Below are positions 38,786-49,165 of a stretch of DNA of 64,000 nt, piece by piece (the stretch's first letter is position 1; every line of letters starts with the position of its first letter). The position numbers and the translations under genes are program-made. This stretch comes from Thamnidium elegans. Taxonomy: Eukaryota; Mucoromycota; Mucoromycetes; Mucorales; Mucoraceae. Where the stretch lies: positions 124,001 through 188,000 of the forward strand of contig JAIXMG010000013.1 of assembly GCA_025201345.1 (NCBI GenBank), given 5' to 3'. A model generated the notes under the pieces. The model was not told the DNA's origin, did no database searches, and saw only the letters and a program-made list of their open reading frames with translations.

Positions 38786-39898
38786 TTAAAGAGCAAAAGA
38801 GTTTTTGAGAGTGTAAGGCTCTTCTAAATATTTAGTTTCTTCTTCAGTTAATTTGATATCCAAGGAACCGATTAAATCATACAAGTGTTCGATTTTGCTA
38901 ACACCAACAATGGGAGAAGTAACGTACTTTTTAGTATATAGCCAAGCTAAAGCAATCTGGGCACAAGTCTTGTTATATTTCTTGGCAAGTTCTTCAACAC
39001 GATCAATAATAGTATCGTTACTCTTTTCTTGAGTACTGCTTAAAATGGATTGAAGTTGAAATGCAGTCTCGGTACGCACTGTCTTTCGGTTTTTACCGGT
39101 CAGGGCTCCCATAGCTAAAGGTGACCAGGGGATACCTGCAATACCAGCATCTACACAATACGCGTTCATTTCTTTTTCTTCTTCGCGATAGACTAAATTA
39201 TAAAGGTTTTGCATAGATACAAATTTGGTCCAGCCGTTACGCTCGGCGATTGAGTTGAGCTTTTGAAATTGCCAGGCGGCCATAGTACTAGCTCCAATGT
39301 ATCGGACCTTACCTGAACGAACTAAATCGTTCAAAGCTTCCATGATTTCTTCCATAGGAGTTTCCTAAAAAAAAAAGATATATATTAGTTCCTGGATAAA
39401 AAAATATATATACGCATATATCAAACTTACAGTGTCTAAACGATGGATTTGATAAAGATCAATATAATCGAGATCAAGTCTCTTTAAAGATGCTTCAACA
39501 GAATCAAAGATATGTTTACGAGAAAGTCCATACATATTAACCATATCAGGATCTACTTTTAAATCATCTCTTCCGTGTACTGATACATCTTCGTATACGG
39601 GTGCATACACTTTAGTAGCAACTACAATACGACCTCTAGGAGCTCCTATCTCTTTTAAGGCCTTGCCAAGAATAATCTCACTTTGTCCGTTGGAATACGT
39701 ATTAGCCGTATCGAAAAAGTTTATACCAGTTGCGTAGGCTTCCTTGATAAGCTTGATAGATTCTTCCTCATCTTTGACCCAGGGGCTCCAAGAAGAACTT
39801 CCATAGGACATACAACCAAGACATATTTTAGACACTCTCATACCTGTATTGCCGAAGCGAGTGTACTGCATTTTAGGGGTTTCTGTTGCGGTTGACAT
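38786..39898 (-). CDS. Aldo-keto reductase (AKR superfamily)
   Basis: Cytosolic NADPH-dependent oxidoreductase with a TIM-barrel fold. Two exons (39898-about 39432 and about 39365-38786) join as HRLDTETPMEEIMEAL. The catalytic tetrad is visible: Asp and Tyr in INFFDTANTYSNGQSE, Lys in RIVVATK, and His in LYQIHRLD. The cofactor region is seen as FVSMQNLYNLVYREEE, GIPWSPLAMGALTGK and ITSPIVGVSKIEHL-like sequence near the end (VTSPIVGVSKIEHLYD). About 353 residues, typical of the AKR subfamily resembling yeast YPR127/AAD and aryl-alcohol dehydrogenases. Substrate is unknown. The start MSTATETPKMQYTRFGNTGMRVSKICLG puts the first strand where the family expects it. Confidence 0.93.
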
Positions 39899-41360
39899 GG
39901 TTTATTTAGAAAAATATATGTACGAAGAGAAGAAGAGAAAGAAAAAACTTTTCGGGACAGCGAAGTCTCTTTTTCTTTTTTATAAATACGTAATTCGTGT
40001 ACCCAGTCTTTATCTTTTTTCCCACTCTATTTGTTTTGCATTAACCACCGATGTGACTTGGAGCCATTTTAAACTTTCAGTCGGTGCTTATTATGACGCT
40101 TACAGAACCTCATCATATCATAATCCTCGTCAATATTTTTTGCCTCACCTTTTAAGGCGAGGGTGTATTTTTCGGGAACATTTTTTTTTTTGTGTGATAA
40201 CATAATACAACTCTCTAATACAAAGCAGATATGTCATTTTATAATAGCATATTTTAGAATAAAATAGGATACTTGCGAAAGCAAATACATTAAAGTAGTA
40301 TAAGTGTAAGTTCGTCACAGTACCAAAAATGACATTTATCGCAATAAGCTATTTTAATTAGTTACCTTTTTTTTTTGGTTTCTTTTTTACGAACCTAATT
40401 ATTTGAAAGAAATAACAAGCACGTATATAATCGCAGCAGTAATAAAAACAAAGAGGTTCTAATGTTATCAAACGTCAGTATACCTGTCATGTCGTAACTA
40501 AAATCCTAATAAGAATTAACGATGTAAAGTCTTTGACTATTAAAAGCCAAAATAGCGAGCGTAAACTAAATGGAAAAATAACCAAAAGTTTAATTTGCGC
40601 TGTAATGATCTATAAGAACATCAAAAAAAAAAAAAAAAGATATGGAAGAAGTCGTAAAAAAAATAGCTTTTATTTATTTAATTAGTGTTTCTCTTGGAAA
40701 CACATCTGGCCCCATCACGAACCCTGGATACTACTGTACCGTACATGACCAGAGTACCTTTACTTTGAGCTGAGTGCTGGCTATAAATATCACAGAAAAC
40801 CAGAACTGCCGGATAGAAGTATACAACGCCAAAGTATGTTACACGTAAGCACATGACAGCACTTCCTTCGGAATGGGCCCTAGCCTATCATTTCTCACAG
40901 ACGGCCCAAGAGTACACACCTATTACCTCCAAGCAAGCAGTCGCGAAACACGCAATTCAGGTTAGGACCTATATTAGTAGTACTATACCTGGTAACCTAG
41001 CGTTATTATACAAGTTATGCTTCAGTACCAATGATTCCTTCGTACAGATGTGATAAATCGAACCACCATGGCTTCACGAAAAGACACCTAGATACAGGCA
41101 ATCTTTCCAATCTTAACTCCACCTTCAGCTCTGGAACCACCTGTTTCCACTTACGATTTATTGACATGGTTTTAAAACTATAATTACTTAATCCTCACCA
41201 AGGATCAGGGAACATCGTCACCAAGATTTACTACCAGCCCAAGTTCTTTTTTACCGATCCAGTGCCGACTATAAGAGGGAGACCAAAGAATACCAGCTTT
41301 TTTTTTCTCCCATTCAAAATTTGTCAAAATTGTGTATCAAAATTTTCTCTATCGGTCTAA

Positions 41361-41495
41361 GTGACCAGCACCAAATTTTTCTTCGTGACCAGCACTTCAA
41401 AACTTTCCATCCAAGCGACCAGCACAATCAAAACTTTTACGTGACCAGCACCAGAAAATATTCTTCTTTTTTTCTTTGGTCTAAGTGACCAGCAC
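41361..41495 (+). repeat. Interspersed repeat, GTGACCAGCAC x5
   Basis: Five copies of GTGACCAGCAC (one with GC for GT) start at 41361, 41385, 41415, 41441 and 41485, separated by A/T-rich spacers of 13-33 bp. The first and last copies share a longer context (GGTCTAAGTGACCAGCACC). Looks like a decayed satellite; in a fungal nuclear genome it is not a CRISPR array. Confidence 0.8.
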
Positions 41496-41660
41496 CATCT
41501 ATTTTTCTATTCTATTGTTTACAAAAAAATTGCTTGAACTTTCCTTCAGGAGACAAATAAAAAATCGGAGTGCGAGTTTTTTTTTTCTTTTTGCGAGAGA
41601 TGAATACAGAGAGACAGAGATTTTTTCGCATGAGTTTTCGGCGTTTGTAGAGTAGGCTAA

Positions 41661-41927
41661 AGATACAATATATACAATAGATGCAAGAGATACAATAGAT
41701 ACAATAGATACAATAGATACAATAGATACAATAGATACAATAGATACAATAGTTACAATAGATACAATAGATACAATAGATACAATAGATACAATAGATA
41801 CAATAGATACAATAGATACAATAGATACAATAGATACAATAGATACAATAGATACAATAGATACAATAGATACAATAGATACAATAGATACAATAGATAC
41901 AATAGATACAATAGATACAATAGATAG
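41661..41927. repeat. 9-bp minisatellite, GATACAATA about 29 copies
   Basis: Tandem array of GATACAATA with a few variant units near its left edge (TATACAATA, GATGCAAGA) and one GTTACAATA unit near 41750. The unit length is a multiple of three and lacks stops in most frames, so it creates an artificial reading frame with an Ile-Tyr-Cys repeat on the minus strand, which I do not regard as a protein. Confidence 0.95.
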
Positions 41928-43014
41928 AAATCATCCTAGAGCCACCATGGTGATCGACAATGAGCACAACCAGAAGAAGCGTTACCGTGTACCCCGCGCA
42001 TACTTATGACGGCGTACGCACTACCAGACAGCTTAGAAGAGAGCATCAGTCCATCACAAGGCTTCAAAGAGCGTCCATTTCGGATACAACTATACCTCCG
42101 ACAGTAGCACCTGGGATAAAAAAATAAAAAGTGTAGGTTGAAGTAAAACTAGTATACACGTACCGTTAGTTCAGAAGTGATAAAGAAGTAAAGAAAGAGT
42201 GGGAAAAAGAATCTTTTTTTTCTTTTCTTAAATAAAAATAGAAATAAGATCATGTCACGTAGAAAAGTGAAGAAGAGTAATTCATGTACTCATAAAAAAA
42301 AGCACGGCCTCTTTTTTTTTTGGACAGTTGTGACACACAAAAATTTGGCGTATTAGAAACTATAATAAATTAAAAAGATGGTGATCCTTTACTACTCGTT
42401 TTAACATATATCTTTGCACTTATTTTGATTAAAAAAACAAACAAGTGACTAAACTTAAAAAAACTATAGAAGAAAAATGTTTCGCTTGAAGCGAAAAATA
42501 GTATGATTGAATTCGCATAGATACGGACTATATGCTTGAAGTAGTATGAGTTCGTTTCCTTCTAGTTTTATTAATAAGAAATAACAGTTTAGACAAGGAT
42601 GGTTCACGTGAAAAAAAGAAAGGAAAAGAAAAGCCTTTGTCAAGTCATATTAAGAAACTGGCTAAAAGAAGAAACGTAAACGATAAACGAAAGAGAAGAT
42701 AACCATAGTTATAAACGTTATTAAAAAAAGGAACTATGGTATTTTCATATCTAAATAAAATAAAATAAGCAAGTAGACGTTTTCTTTATTTTGCATTTTA
42801 TGGTAAAGACTAATTTGCTACTAAACTTAGAGATTTTTTTTTTTTACTTTTTCACACACGCTCTTTCCTCTCTTCAGTGGTAAGTAATGACTACAATACT
42901 TGTCTCAAGAACCGACTCTAAATGTTGTCAAAGTAATAGAAGAATACTTCCAGGTAGTTTCTAAAACTCTTTAACATGCTGACAAGATAATTTAAACACT
43001 TTTGGTTCTGTTCT

Positions 43015-43340
43015 GTTCGAAACTTTATTCAAGACTTTCTTTTGGTCTATTACTTTGCTTTGTCACAAGGCTTTGGTGGTTTACTACTATACTTTGGTAC
43101 AATACTTTGGTACAATACTTTGGTGTAATACTTTGTTTGGTCTCTACTACAAATACTGCTAAAATCCCTTTAAAGCCTTTACTCCTGCTGTATGCAAAAA
43201 TTTATTTGAGACTTTGGGTGGGTCTCTTACGCAAAATCTTGGTTGGTTTCTTCCTATACTTTGGTACGCAACTCCAGTAAAAAAAACTCTGGTGCAATAC
43301 TCTGCTACAAAACTTTATTTGGTCTCCACTACTTTTGCTT
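43015..43340 (+). repeat. Degenerate ACTTTGGT-type repeat tract
   Basis: Many imperfect copies of a 13-15 bp element (ACTTTGGTACAAT and relatives such as ACTTTATTTGGTCT), with an exact short tandem at about 43090-43136. It gives overlapping small frames in all phases, so it is repetitive DNA rather than a gene. Confidence 0.7.
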
Positions 43341-43870
43341 TTGCTATAGGTTCTATCCAATACCGTGTTTGGTCAGAAATAGCCGACTCCGTAAAGAAAA
43401 GGCACGATTAAGGGCACTTTGTGGGTGCCATAAAGAAAAGGCTTACAAGGGTACTGTATGGTTACTAGTCGGGATATGATGATACAAGTACTTACGGATC
43501 TTACTATCAGCTTTAGCATACCAACCTTTTAACTTAATAAAACCAACCTTTTTAAACCTTGACTTAATAAAAAACTAATCTTTGTAAACTTTCTTATCTT
43601 AAAAAAACCTATTCTTTTATTCTAAAAAATAAGCAGAATACCAGTGGTGATTAGAGGTTCGTTAAAGCAGGGTATTGCCTTAGCGCTTATATTCAAGTTA
43701 TTCTCTTTTAATCATCTTTCCATTATTACACGTTGGAATTGACTGTATATTTTCTTTTATAATTCCTTTGGTCATTATCTTGCTTTTTTAAAAAAAAAAA
43801 CTCATATGAATGGCGCTACACTGTGTCTAAATGTCATTATATGCTTTTAATTTAACGTATGAAAATGTTT

Positions 43871-45254
43871 TTATTTATTTTTATTCACAGCTCGGTAATA
43901 TGCCGCTTGGACACTCTTTAACGATGTATATTTGCTGAATAGGCCAATATTTTTTCCAGCTTCATAGCAAGTAGTCCAATTCATTTTAGTTCCATGCTCT
44001 TTCTTGTAATCATCCATAAACTGCCAATCATTATTTGCTGGAGTTCTTACGGACGGTGAAGATGAAGCTCTATATTCCGTATGTAGTTCTTCTATCAAAT
44101 TTAACCTATCTTAAAGGCAGTCTCTGGTTCTTTTTTTGGGCATTTGGCTCAGGAACGTCTTCCAGAAGAAACGACATTGCTCAATTGAGCTGTGAAGTTG
44201 ATTTGCTACAAATTGTATCAATGGCATTTTGTCTTGCTTCTTCATCGGCTGCTTCATCTCTAATAAACGTGCAGCAATCTCATACAACATTTTAATAGTT
44301 TCATCTTCTTTTTTTTCTATATCCAAAACGGATAGTTTTTGTGCAGTAAGAAAATGACCAAGTGCGTTTAAAGGATGAAGTGGCTGTTGGTTTAAATATG
44401 GAGAGAGAGTTTCAGCGCTAATATAATAGACATCTTGTGCCCATCCTGGCAATAAACCCGCTTACTAAATTCCTTCTCCTTACATTCATAAGTGAGATCT
44501 TTGAACTCCTGACTTGTGTTATTGATATATTGTTAAATATGAGTCCTATAATTTCGTTAAAAGTCAAAAATAAGATGGCTTTTTATTAATTTGCAAAAGA
44601 AAAGTTATTTTATATGAAAGTGAGATTTGAATTCAATGACAGTTGAATTGAATGTGTTAAATATATCCGCTTATAGATTATTGATAAAATAGGTGACGTT
44701 TGTGTAAAAGGGAAAATGGTGATTTTCCTGGTGCACCACAAATATTCTAAATAAGTTCTTTAGCTGGAATCTTAATTATTACACTGAGTAAATAATTAAG
44801 CTTGCCAAATAAGATCTAAAGCAGATCTTAAATAGTAATCAAAAGGTTAGATATATAGCTGGTATATATCAGTTATGAATACGGAAAACGACGGCAACAG
44901 GTAACATAGGATATTGTTTTCTGATCATCAAACAATATTCGTTGAGGCGACTGAAGAAGGCACCATTAACTGTATACTGAACTTCAATCAGCACAGGTGG
45001 TAATGTCTTGGATTTTTTTTGGGTCTATCGGGCAGTAGACTACATCCGATCTTGTAAAATTAGTCCATTCAGTTGGTTTGGTTTCATATTCATTTTCAGC
45101 ATGTTCGCCTGCACAAAAAGATATTTAGTATAATTTTCAGTAAGTAGATGTTATAAATACCAATAATACTTTTTACAATAAGATTTATAATCTGTTTATC
45201 ATTCAAGATCCATTTGCTCATTAAGTCTGTTCCAGGTGCGTATTTTGGTGGCAA
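43871..45254 (-). pseudogene. Decayed copy of a dispersed Mucorales-type gene family
   Basis: Minus-strand remnant with at least four recognisable parts. An exon from 45254 (after a ttttcag acceptor) reads LPPKYAPGTDLMSKWILNDK, and an intron follows. The next exon reads TEWTNFTRSDVVYCPIDPK, then LIEVQYTVNGAFFSRLNEY, but the latter two are in different frames across an 8-A run near 45020. About 400 bp of non-matching sequence comes next (44465-44870). Then a frame from about 44464 reads LLPGWAQDVYYISAETLSPYL and PLHPLNALGHFLTAQKLSVLD. It is interrupted by a single in-frame TAA at 44111-44113 and continues in the same frame with NNDWQFMDDYKKEHGTKMNW and SVQAAYYRAVNK to TAA 43871. I recall this arrangement (IEVQ core, later small helical DNA-binding-like domain) from dispersed genes of Mucorales; its function is unknown, possibly transposon-linked. 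Confidence 0.65.
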
Positions 45255-45300
45255 CTGAAAAGAAAGATTTTATTGGAGTTATTACAAAGAATATAACGAC

Positions 45301-45348
45301 GGATATAACAACGGATATAACAACGGATATAACAACGGATATAACAAT
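45301..45348. repeat. 12-bp tandem repeat, GGATATAACAAC x4
   Basis: Four near-perfect tandem units preceded by one diverged unit. On the minus strand they lie in the stretch upstream of the first recognised exon of the decayed gene, probably in an intron. Confidence 0.9.
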
Positions 45349-45799
45349 GAATACTGGATTTCCCAAAGTGGCTACTGAATTTTTCCAAAAATTTTTAATT
45401 TTTCCAAAGCCTGTTACTATTTCTACAAAAAATAAACTTAATTAACAATGAACATTGACACATTTTGAACAAAATATCTATATTAGAGAAGAATGAAATA
45501 GTTACTGAAGAAGTATATGTTAACTTATATCAAAAGCACAGTGAGCCTGCCGAAGTAGACATTTGTACGGCAAAAGAAAATATGCTTTAATTTCTTGTAA
45601 AAAATAAAAAAAGTTTTGGGAAACCCAGTATAAGTACAACAAGGTAAAAAAAAAAGGATCTTTTTTTTCTTCTATATTATCAGTACAGCTGTCACTTTTT
45701 ATTTTCACTTTATAACCTTACAGCGAGTTTTTTTTTAAACACCAACTTATTTAAAGCATCTATTTATTTTTTTATCTTTTTTATAAAAAGTTAGTAACT

Positions 45800-46564
45800 A
45801 TGGATTCTAAAGCAACTCAAGGAGGCTGTCTTGATTATATGTACAGCTGTTTCGAAAGCTTGAAGAACTCATTCAAGGATTATCGTGCTTATGCCAGTGG
45901 CTATGACTCTCATCAATATGCAAAAGACGCCGAATTTAAACTCCGAAGACTTGTAAGCGAACCTGTACCACCAAAGGAAGGTATGAAGACATTGGCCAAT
46001 AATATTATTGATAATGTAACACATACTTTCGCCTGTGGAGTTTTCGCCTTCACAAGTCTTATTCGCTCAGAAAAAAAGGATATTGAAAACTACTTCTGTC
46101 CCAAAAAGACAAGTACCTTTAATGCGTATTATATTGATGAAGATGGCACTGATAGTGATGAAGAAGAAGTATTGTTCAAAGATACATGTATTAACGAAGA
46201 TGAATATTATTGTATTGATGAATATGATACTGATGAATATGATATGTATATTGATGAATTTAATATGAACATGGATGAATATGATATGGACGTCGATGAT
46301 TATGAAACGAATATTGAAGAATATGATACATGTGACACTGATATCTTGTCCCCAGCTACGTGTATCGATGAAGACGATACCCAATATCCTCTCGCTAGAA
46401 CTTTCGACAATTCTTGGGGTTTTATTGATCATGATGACTTATCTGTTGAGTTGAAAGATACAACTCTTTCTCCAAAGCGTCCACAAAAGATAGTTGACAT
46501 ATCACACCAGATTTTGTTCCAAGCCAAAGCAAAATCTTTCTCGCCAAAAGAAACTTCTCACTAG
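45800..46564 (+). CDS. Acidic low-complexity protein, unknown function
   Basis: Single-exon open frame of 254 codons from ATG 45800 to TAG 46562-46564. The N-terminal 100 residues are of mixed composition with several Cys (GGCLDYMYSCFESL) and a basic/hydrophobic segment. Residues about 115-190 are a run of Asp/Glu/Tyr/Met with imperfect repeats of DEYDM and DEY, rising from GAT-GAA codon repeats. The C-terminal part is mixed again (ILFQAKAKSF). No domain is recognised. The non-repetitive ends and an upstream TATA-like sequence argue for a real gene, but the middle may be a codon repeat expanded by slippage. It could be lineage-specific. Confidence 0.55.
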   Translation: MDSKATQGGCLDYMYSCFESLKNSFKDYRAYASGYDSHQYAKDAEFKLRRLVSEPVPPKEGMKTLANNIIDNVTHTFACGVFAFTSLIRSEKKDIENYFCPKKTSTFNAYYIDEDGTDSDEEEVLFKDTCINEDEYYCIDEYDTDEYDMYIDEFNMNMDEYDMDVDDYETNIEEYDTCDTDILSPATCIDEDDTQYPLARTFDNSWGFIDHDDLSVELKDTTLSPKRPQKIVDISHQILFQAKAKSFSPKETSH

Positions 46565-46839
46565 ATTTGTTTCTTCAACATAAAGAATCTTCCAAGATTT
46601 GTTCTAAAAGTCCTTCGAGATTTATCTCAAGGACTCTTCCAAGATTTGTACCTTTTCATTTTTTATTTCGCGAGTAAAAAATGAAAAAAAAAAATACATA
46701 TTATTCTTCAACTGTACAGCGAAAGCTTGATGAAAAATTTACATATTTTACATTTCACGCAACAAATTCATTCCCATGTATATTTTTTCATCCCCTTACT
46801 ATAATATTATTACCTAATAAATAAAAAGCACTTTTATTC

Positions 46840-47013
46840 TTAATCCTTCTCAAACTTGAGTCTAAATAGCTTTTTAAAGTTGCTAGTAACGTTACTTTGA
46901 AGAGAAATATAATGTTCTAATGGATAACGCACAATATGATTCTTTAATGTCGCCATAATAAATTTGTTGTTGGCGAAACCTCTCGTTTTTAAAATACTTG
47001 CCCTAGAGGCCAT
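46840..47013 (-). CDS. Candidate small basic protein, 57 residues
   Basis: Minus-strand frame from ATG 47013 (MASRASILKTRGFANNKF) to TAA 46840-46842. Composition is that of a real protein rather than AT noise: 57 residues, Arg/Lys-rich N-terminus without acidic residues for about 40 positions, Tyr and Pro in a central HIVRYPLEHY segment, basic end. The Arg/Ser-rich, acid-free start would suit a mitochondrial targeting sequence. No family recognised. Single exon, with AATAAA-type sequence beyond its 3' end on this strand not checked in detail. A chance frame remains possible. Confidence 0.4.
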   Translation of the reverse strand: MASRASILKTRGFANNKFIMATLKNHIVRYPLEHYISLQSNVTSNFKKLFRLKFEKD

Positions 47014-47452
47014 CTCTAATTTTTACTGTACGATTAAATTAACTCTTTTGAGGTAAAGTGATTCAAGACTAATAATTGGCTCTAGGACAACCCTTTACCG
47101 CTTTAAAAGCTTATAGGGTGTAATAAGCTATAGTTTTTTTTTCCAAAAAAAAAAAAGAAAAAAAAATCAGAAAGGGGAGATATAATATTTATTTTGTTTG
47201 GAAAGTATATATATCTACGCAAAAGAAGGACCAATGTCATTTTTCGAATAGGTTTGGGAAGTATTCATCGGATTTAGGTATACAAACAGCAAATCTTACT
47301 TTATGGTGTGATTAGACCATGTGAGGCGAATACTTTTTCTTTTTTGGACTCTGATAAAAGCAATCTGACTCTTTCCTAATAAAAAACACATTTTTTTAAA
47401 AAAAAAATAATTATAATAATAAACTCTTCATAATACATGATGTATTGGCATT

Positions 47453-47584
47453 ATGAACAGATTTTGGATTTTTTTTTTGTCGATAACATTAAGTTGTAGA
47501 TATTTATTTGGATTACACGAGCAGATGGTATGTTAGTATTTTTTTTTTCAAGTGCGCGAATGGATTTACTAATGAATCATATGT

Positions 47585-47618
<34 letters not shown>

Positions 47619-47804
47619 GGCTATTTAAACCTTTTTCTTTTTTTTACCTTTCTCTTTCATAACTATTATATTATATTTTATTACTCTTTTACTAACAATC
47701 TTGTATTCTTATATTGTATTTCGAAACAGCAATTGTTAATAAAACAGTTCTGTGAATTTTATACAGCTTTACAAGCTGTCCTAAATGGAGATGTAGTTAA
47801 TTAG
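47453..47804 (+). CDS. Candidate small secreted protein, two exons
   Basis: Exon 47453-47527 encodes MNRFWIFFLSITLSCRYLFG and HEQM, a start that looks like a signal peptide, and ends at donor gtatgt. An acceptor at 47728-47729 (aaacag) opens 47730-47804, reading QLLIKQFCEFYTALQAVLNG to TAG, in the same phase. The resulting protein would be 49 residues. The 200-bp intron is long for this genome and contains a long T run, so another exon may be hidden. The second exon is well composed, which is why I keep the call, but there is no family match and the start is uncertain. Confidence 0.28.
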
Positions 47805-49130
47805 ATATAAAAGGTAATAATCAACAACGACAAACACTTGTTTAATTTCAGCCAACTCAGTCATATAAAAAACGGAGGTGTTTTCCATCTAGTAGTGGTA
47901 GATAATCATATGTTTCCATGGATGTTGTATTTTTATCTTTTCTTGTGCAAAGTAAACAAATCATGCAAAAAAAGGGAAAATAACTAGTCCAAACTAGACA
48001 TAGTTTCCCTTTATTTTATTCTTATTATTTTCATATTTATACAGTACATCCACTTTTATCCCTTTATCTAACTTCCAGAGATATCAATATAGTTTATATT
48101 TCGATACAAGATATGGCAATACTACTATAGTAAGTATGAAAAAAAGGAGCAAGCAAAAGTACACTTCTCAAGAGTTTCAAGTATGTTTCAGCTTTTACGA
48201 TCCGACCCTGCGCCTCCTTTTTGTGGACTATATAAACAGCATTTTTTCCCTTTTCCTTTTTTTCTCTTCTTTACTGCGCCGAGGACTACCACACAGTGCG
48301 TTATCGTTAGCGTTATCGCCCGTGCGTAGCCAGACACGTAGTCTGCGCGAAGTAATGTGGTCTTGAAGTTACCTAGCAACAGGACATCGGCAAAGGGGAA
48401 GTTTATTCCTTTGAGGGTCACCCCTTTGCACAGCTCAAATGGCTTACCACGGTCATCTTGCGCCAATCACGTAAGAGTGAGAGTCGACAGCATCTTTTTA
48501 GGTGTTTTTTTTTTGGGATCAGATGAACTTCTACCTTCTCGTGGTTGATCCTGTTAATCATCATAACTAAATGGCTATTTTGAGAACTGAAAGAAGTTTC
48601 AATTTTTTTTTTCTATTATTATTTAAACAATAAATAAGAATATTTTTTCCAGTTATTATTTTAAAAGTTTTGGTTGTCGTTTTTCAGTGTTTGCCTTTTT
48701 TTTATGTTAAAACATAAACCTATAGTGTAGAGTCAGGAGCCATATTTTATACAAGTTTTCTTATAGAACTCCTCAAATAGAAACTTCATTTTATTATTTT
48801 TTGTTCGTGAATGATTGCTAAATTTTGTATGCTTTTGATGCGTATATAAAAAAAAAGCTACCGGTAAGCGTGCTTTTTTTTTTTTTTTAGCAAAAGTGAC
48901 ATTTATGTATTTACATCCCAAGTAATACTTTTCGCTTTTTTGTAAAGGAGAATATACGAAAAATATAATCTGTATCTATACCGATTTAATCATACGAATT
49001 TTCCCTAGCGATAAATTGATGTATCTTTTTATTTTATGAAAAAAAAAAGAGACTTTTGTTTATGGAAATAACTAATTAATTGATCACATGAAAAGAACGT
49101 ACTGGAACACGTATTTTTTTTCCTTATTCT

Positions 49131-49165
<35 letters not shown>

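Larger units (their letters stand above)
39899..43870. other. Gene-poor region with repeats and a less AT-rich patch
   Basis: About 4 kb without a supportable gene. 40690-42110 has clearly higher GC than its surroundings but stop codons in every frame, so it may be a worn transposon or a non-coding transcript unit. It holds a short repeated motif (41361-41495) and a 9-bp minisatellite (41661-41927). 43015-43340 is a degenerate repeat tract. The remaining stretches (39899-40690, 42110-43000, 43480-43870) are plain AT-rich spacer. Confidence 0.5.

Noticed and set aside
41361..41495. Repeat-spacer pattern resembling a CRISPR array
   Set aside because: Copies are 11 bp with irregular A/T spacers in a eukaryotic genome with spliced genes; no Cas genes.
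41512..41967. 150-codon minus-strand frame of Ile-Tyr-Cys repeats
   Set aside because: It is produced automatically by the 9-bp minisatellite (multiple of three, no stop in this phase) and has no independent coding evidence.
41940..42010. Kozak-like GCCACCATGGTG start resembling a cloning vector
   Set aside because: The frame stops after 20 codons and the flanks are ordinary repeat DNA; no vector sequence is present. Chance match.
43002..43480. Overlapping plus-strand frames in the 43-kb region
   Set aside because: They come from degenerate ACTTTGGT repeats in three phases; no conserved sequence.
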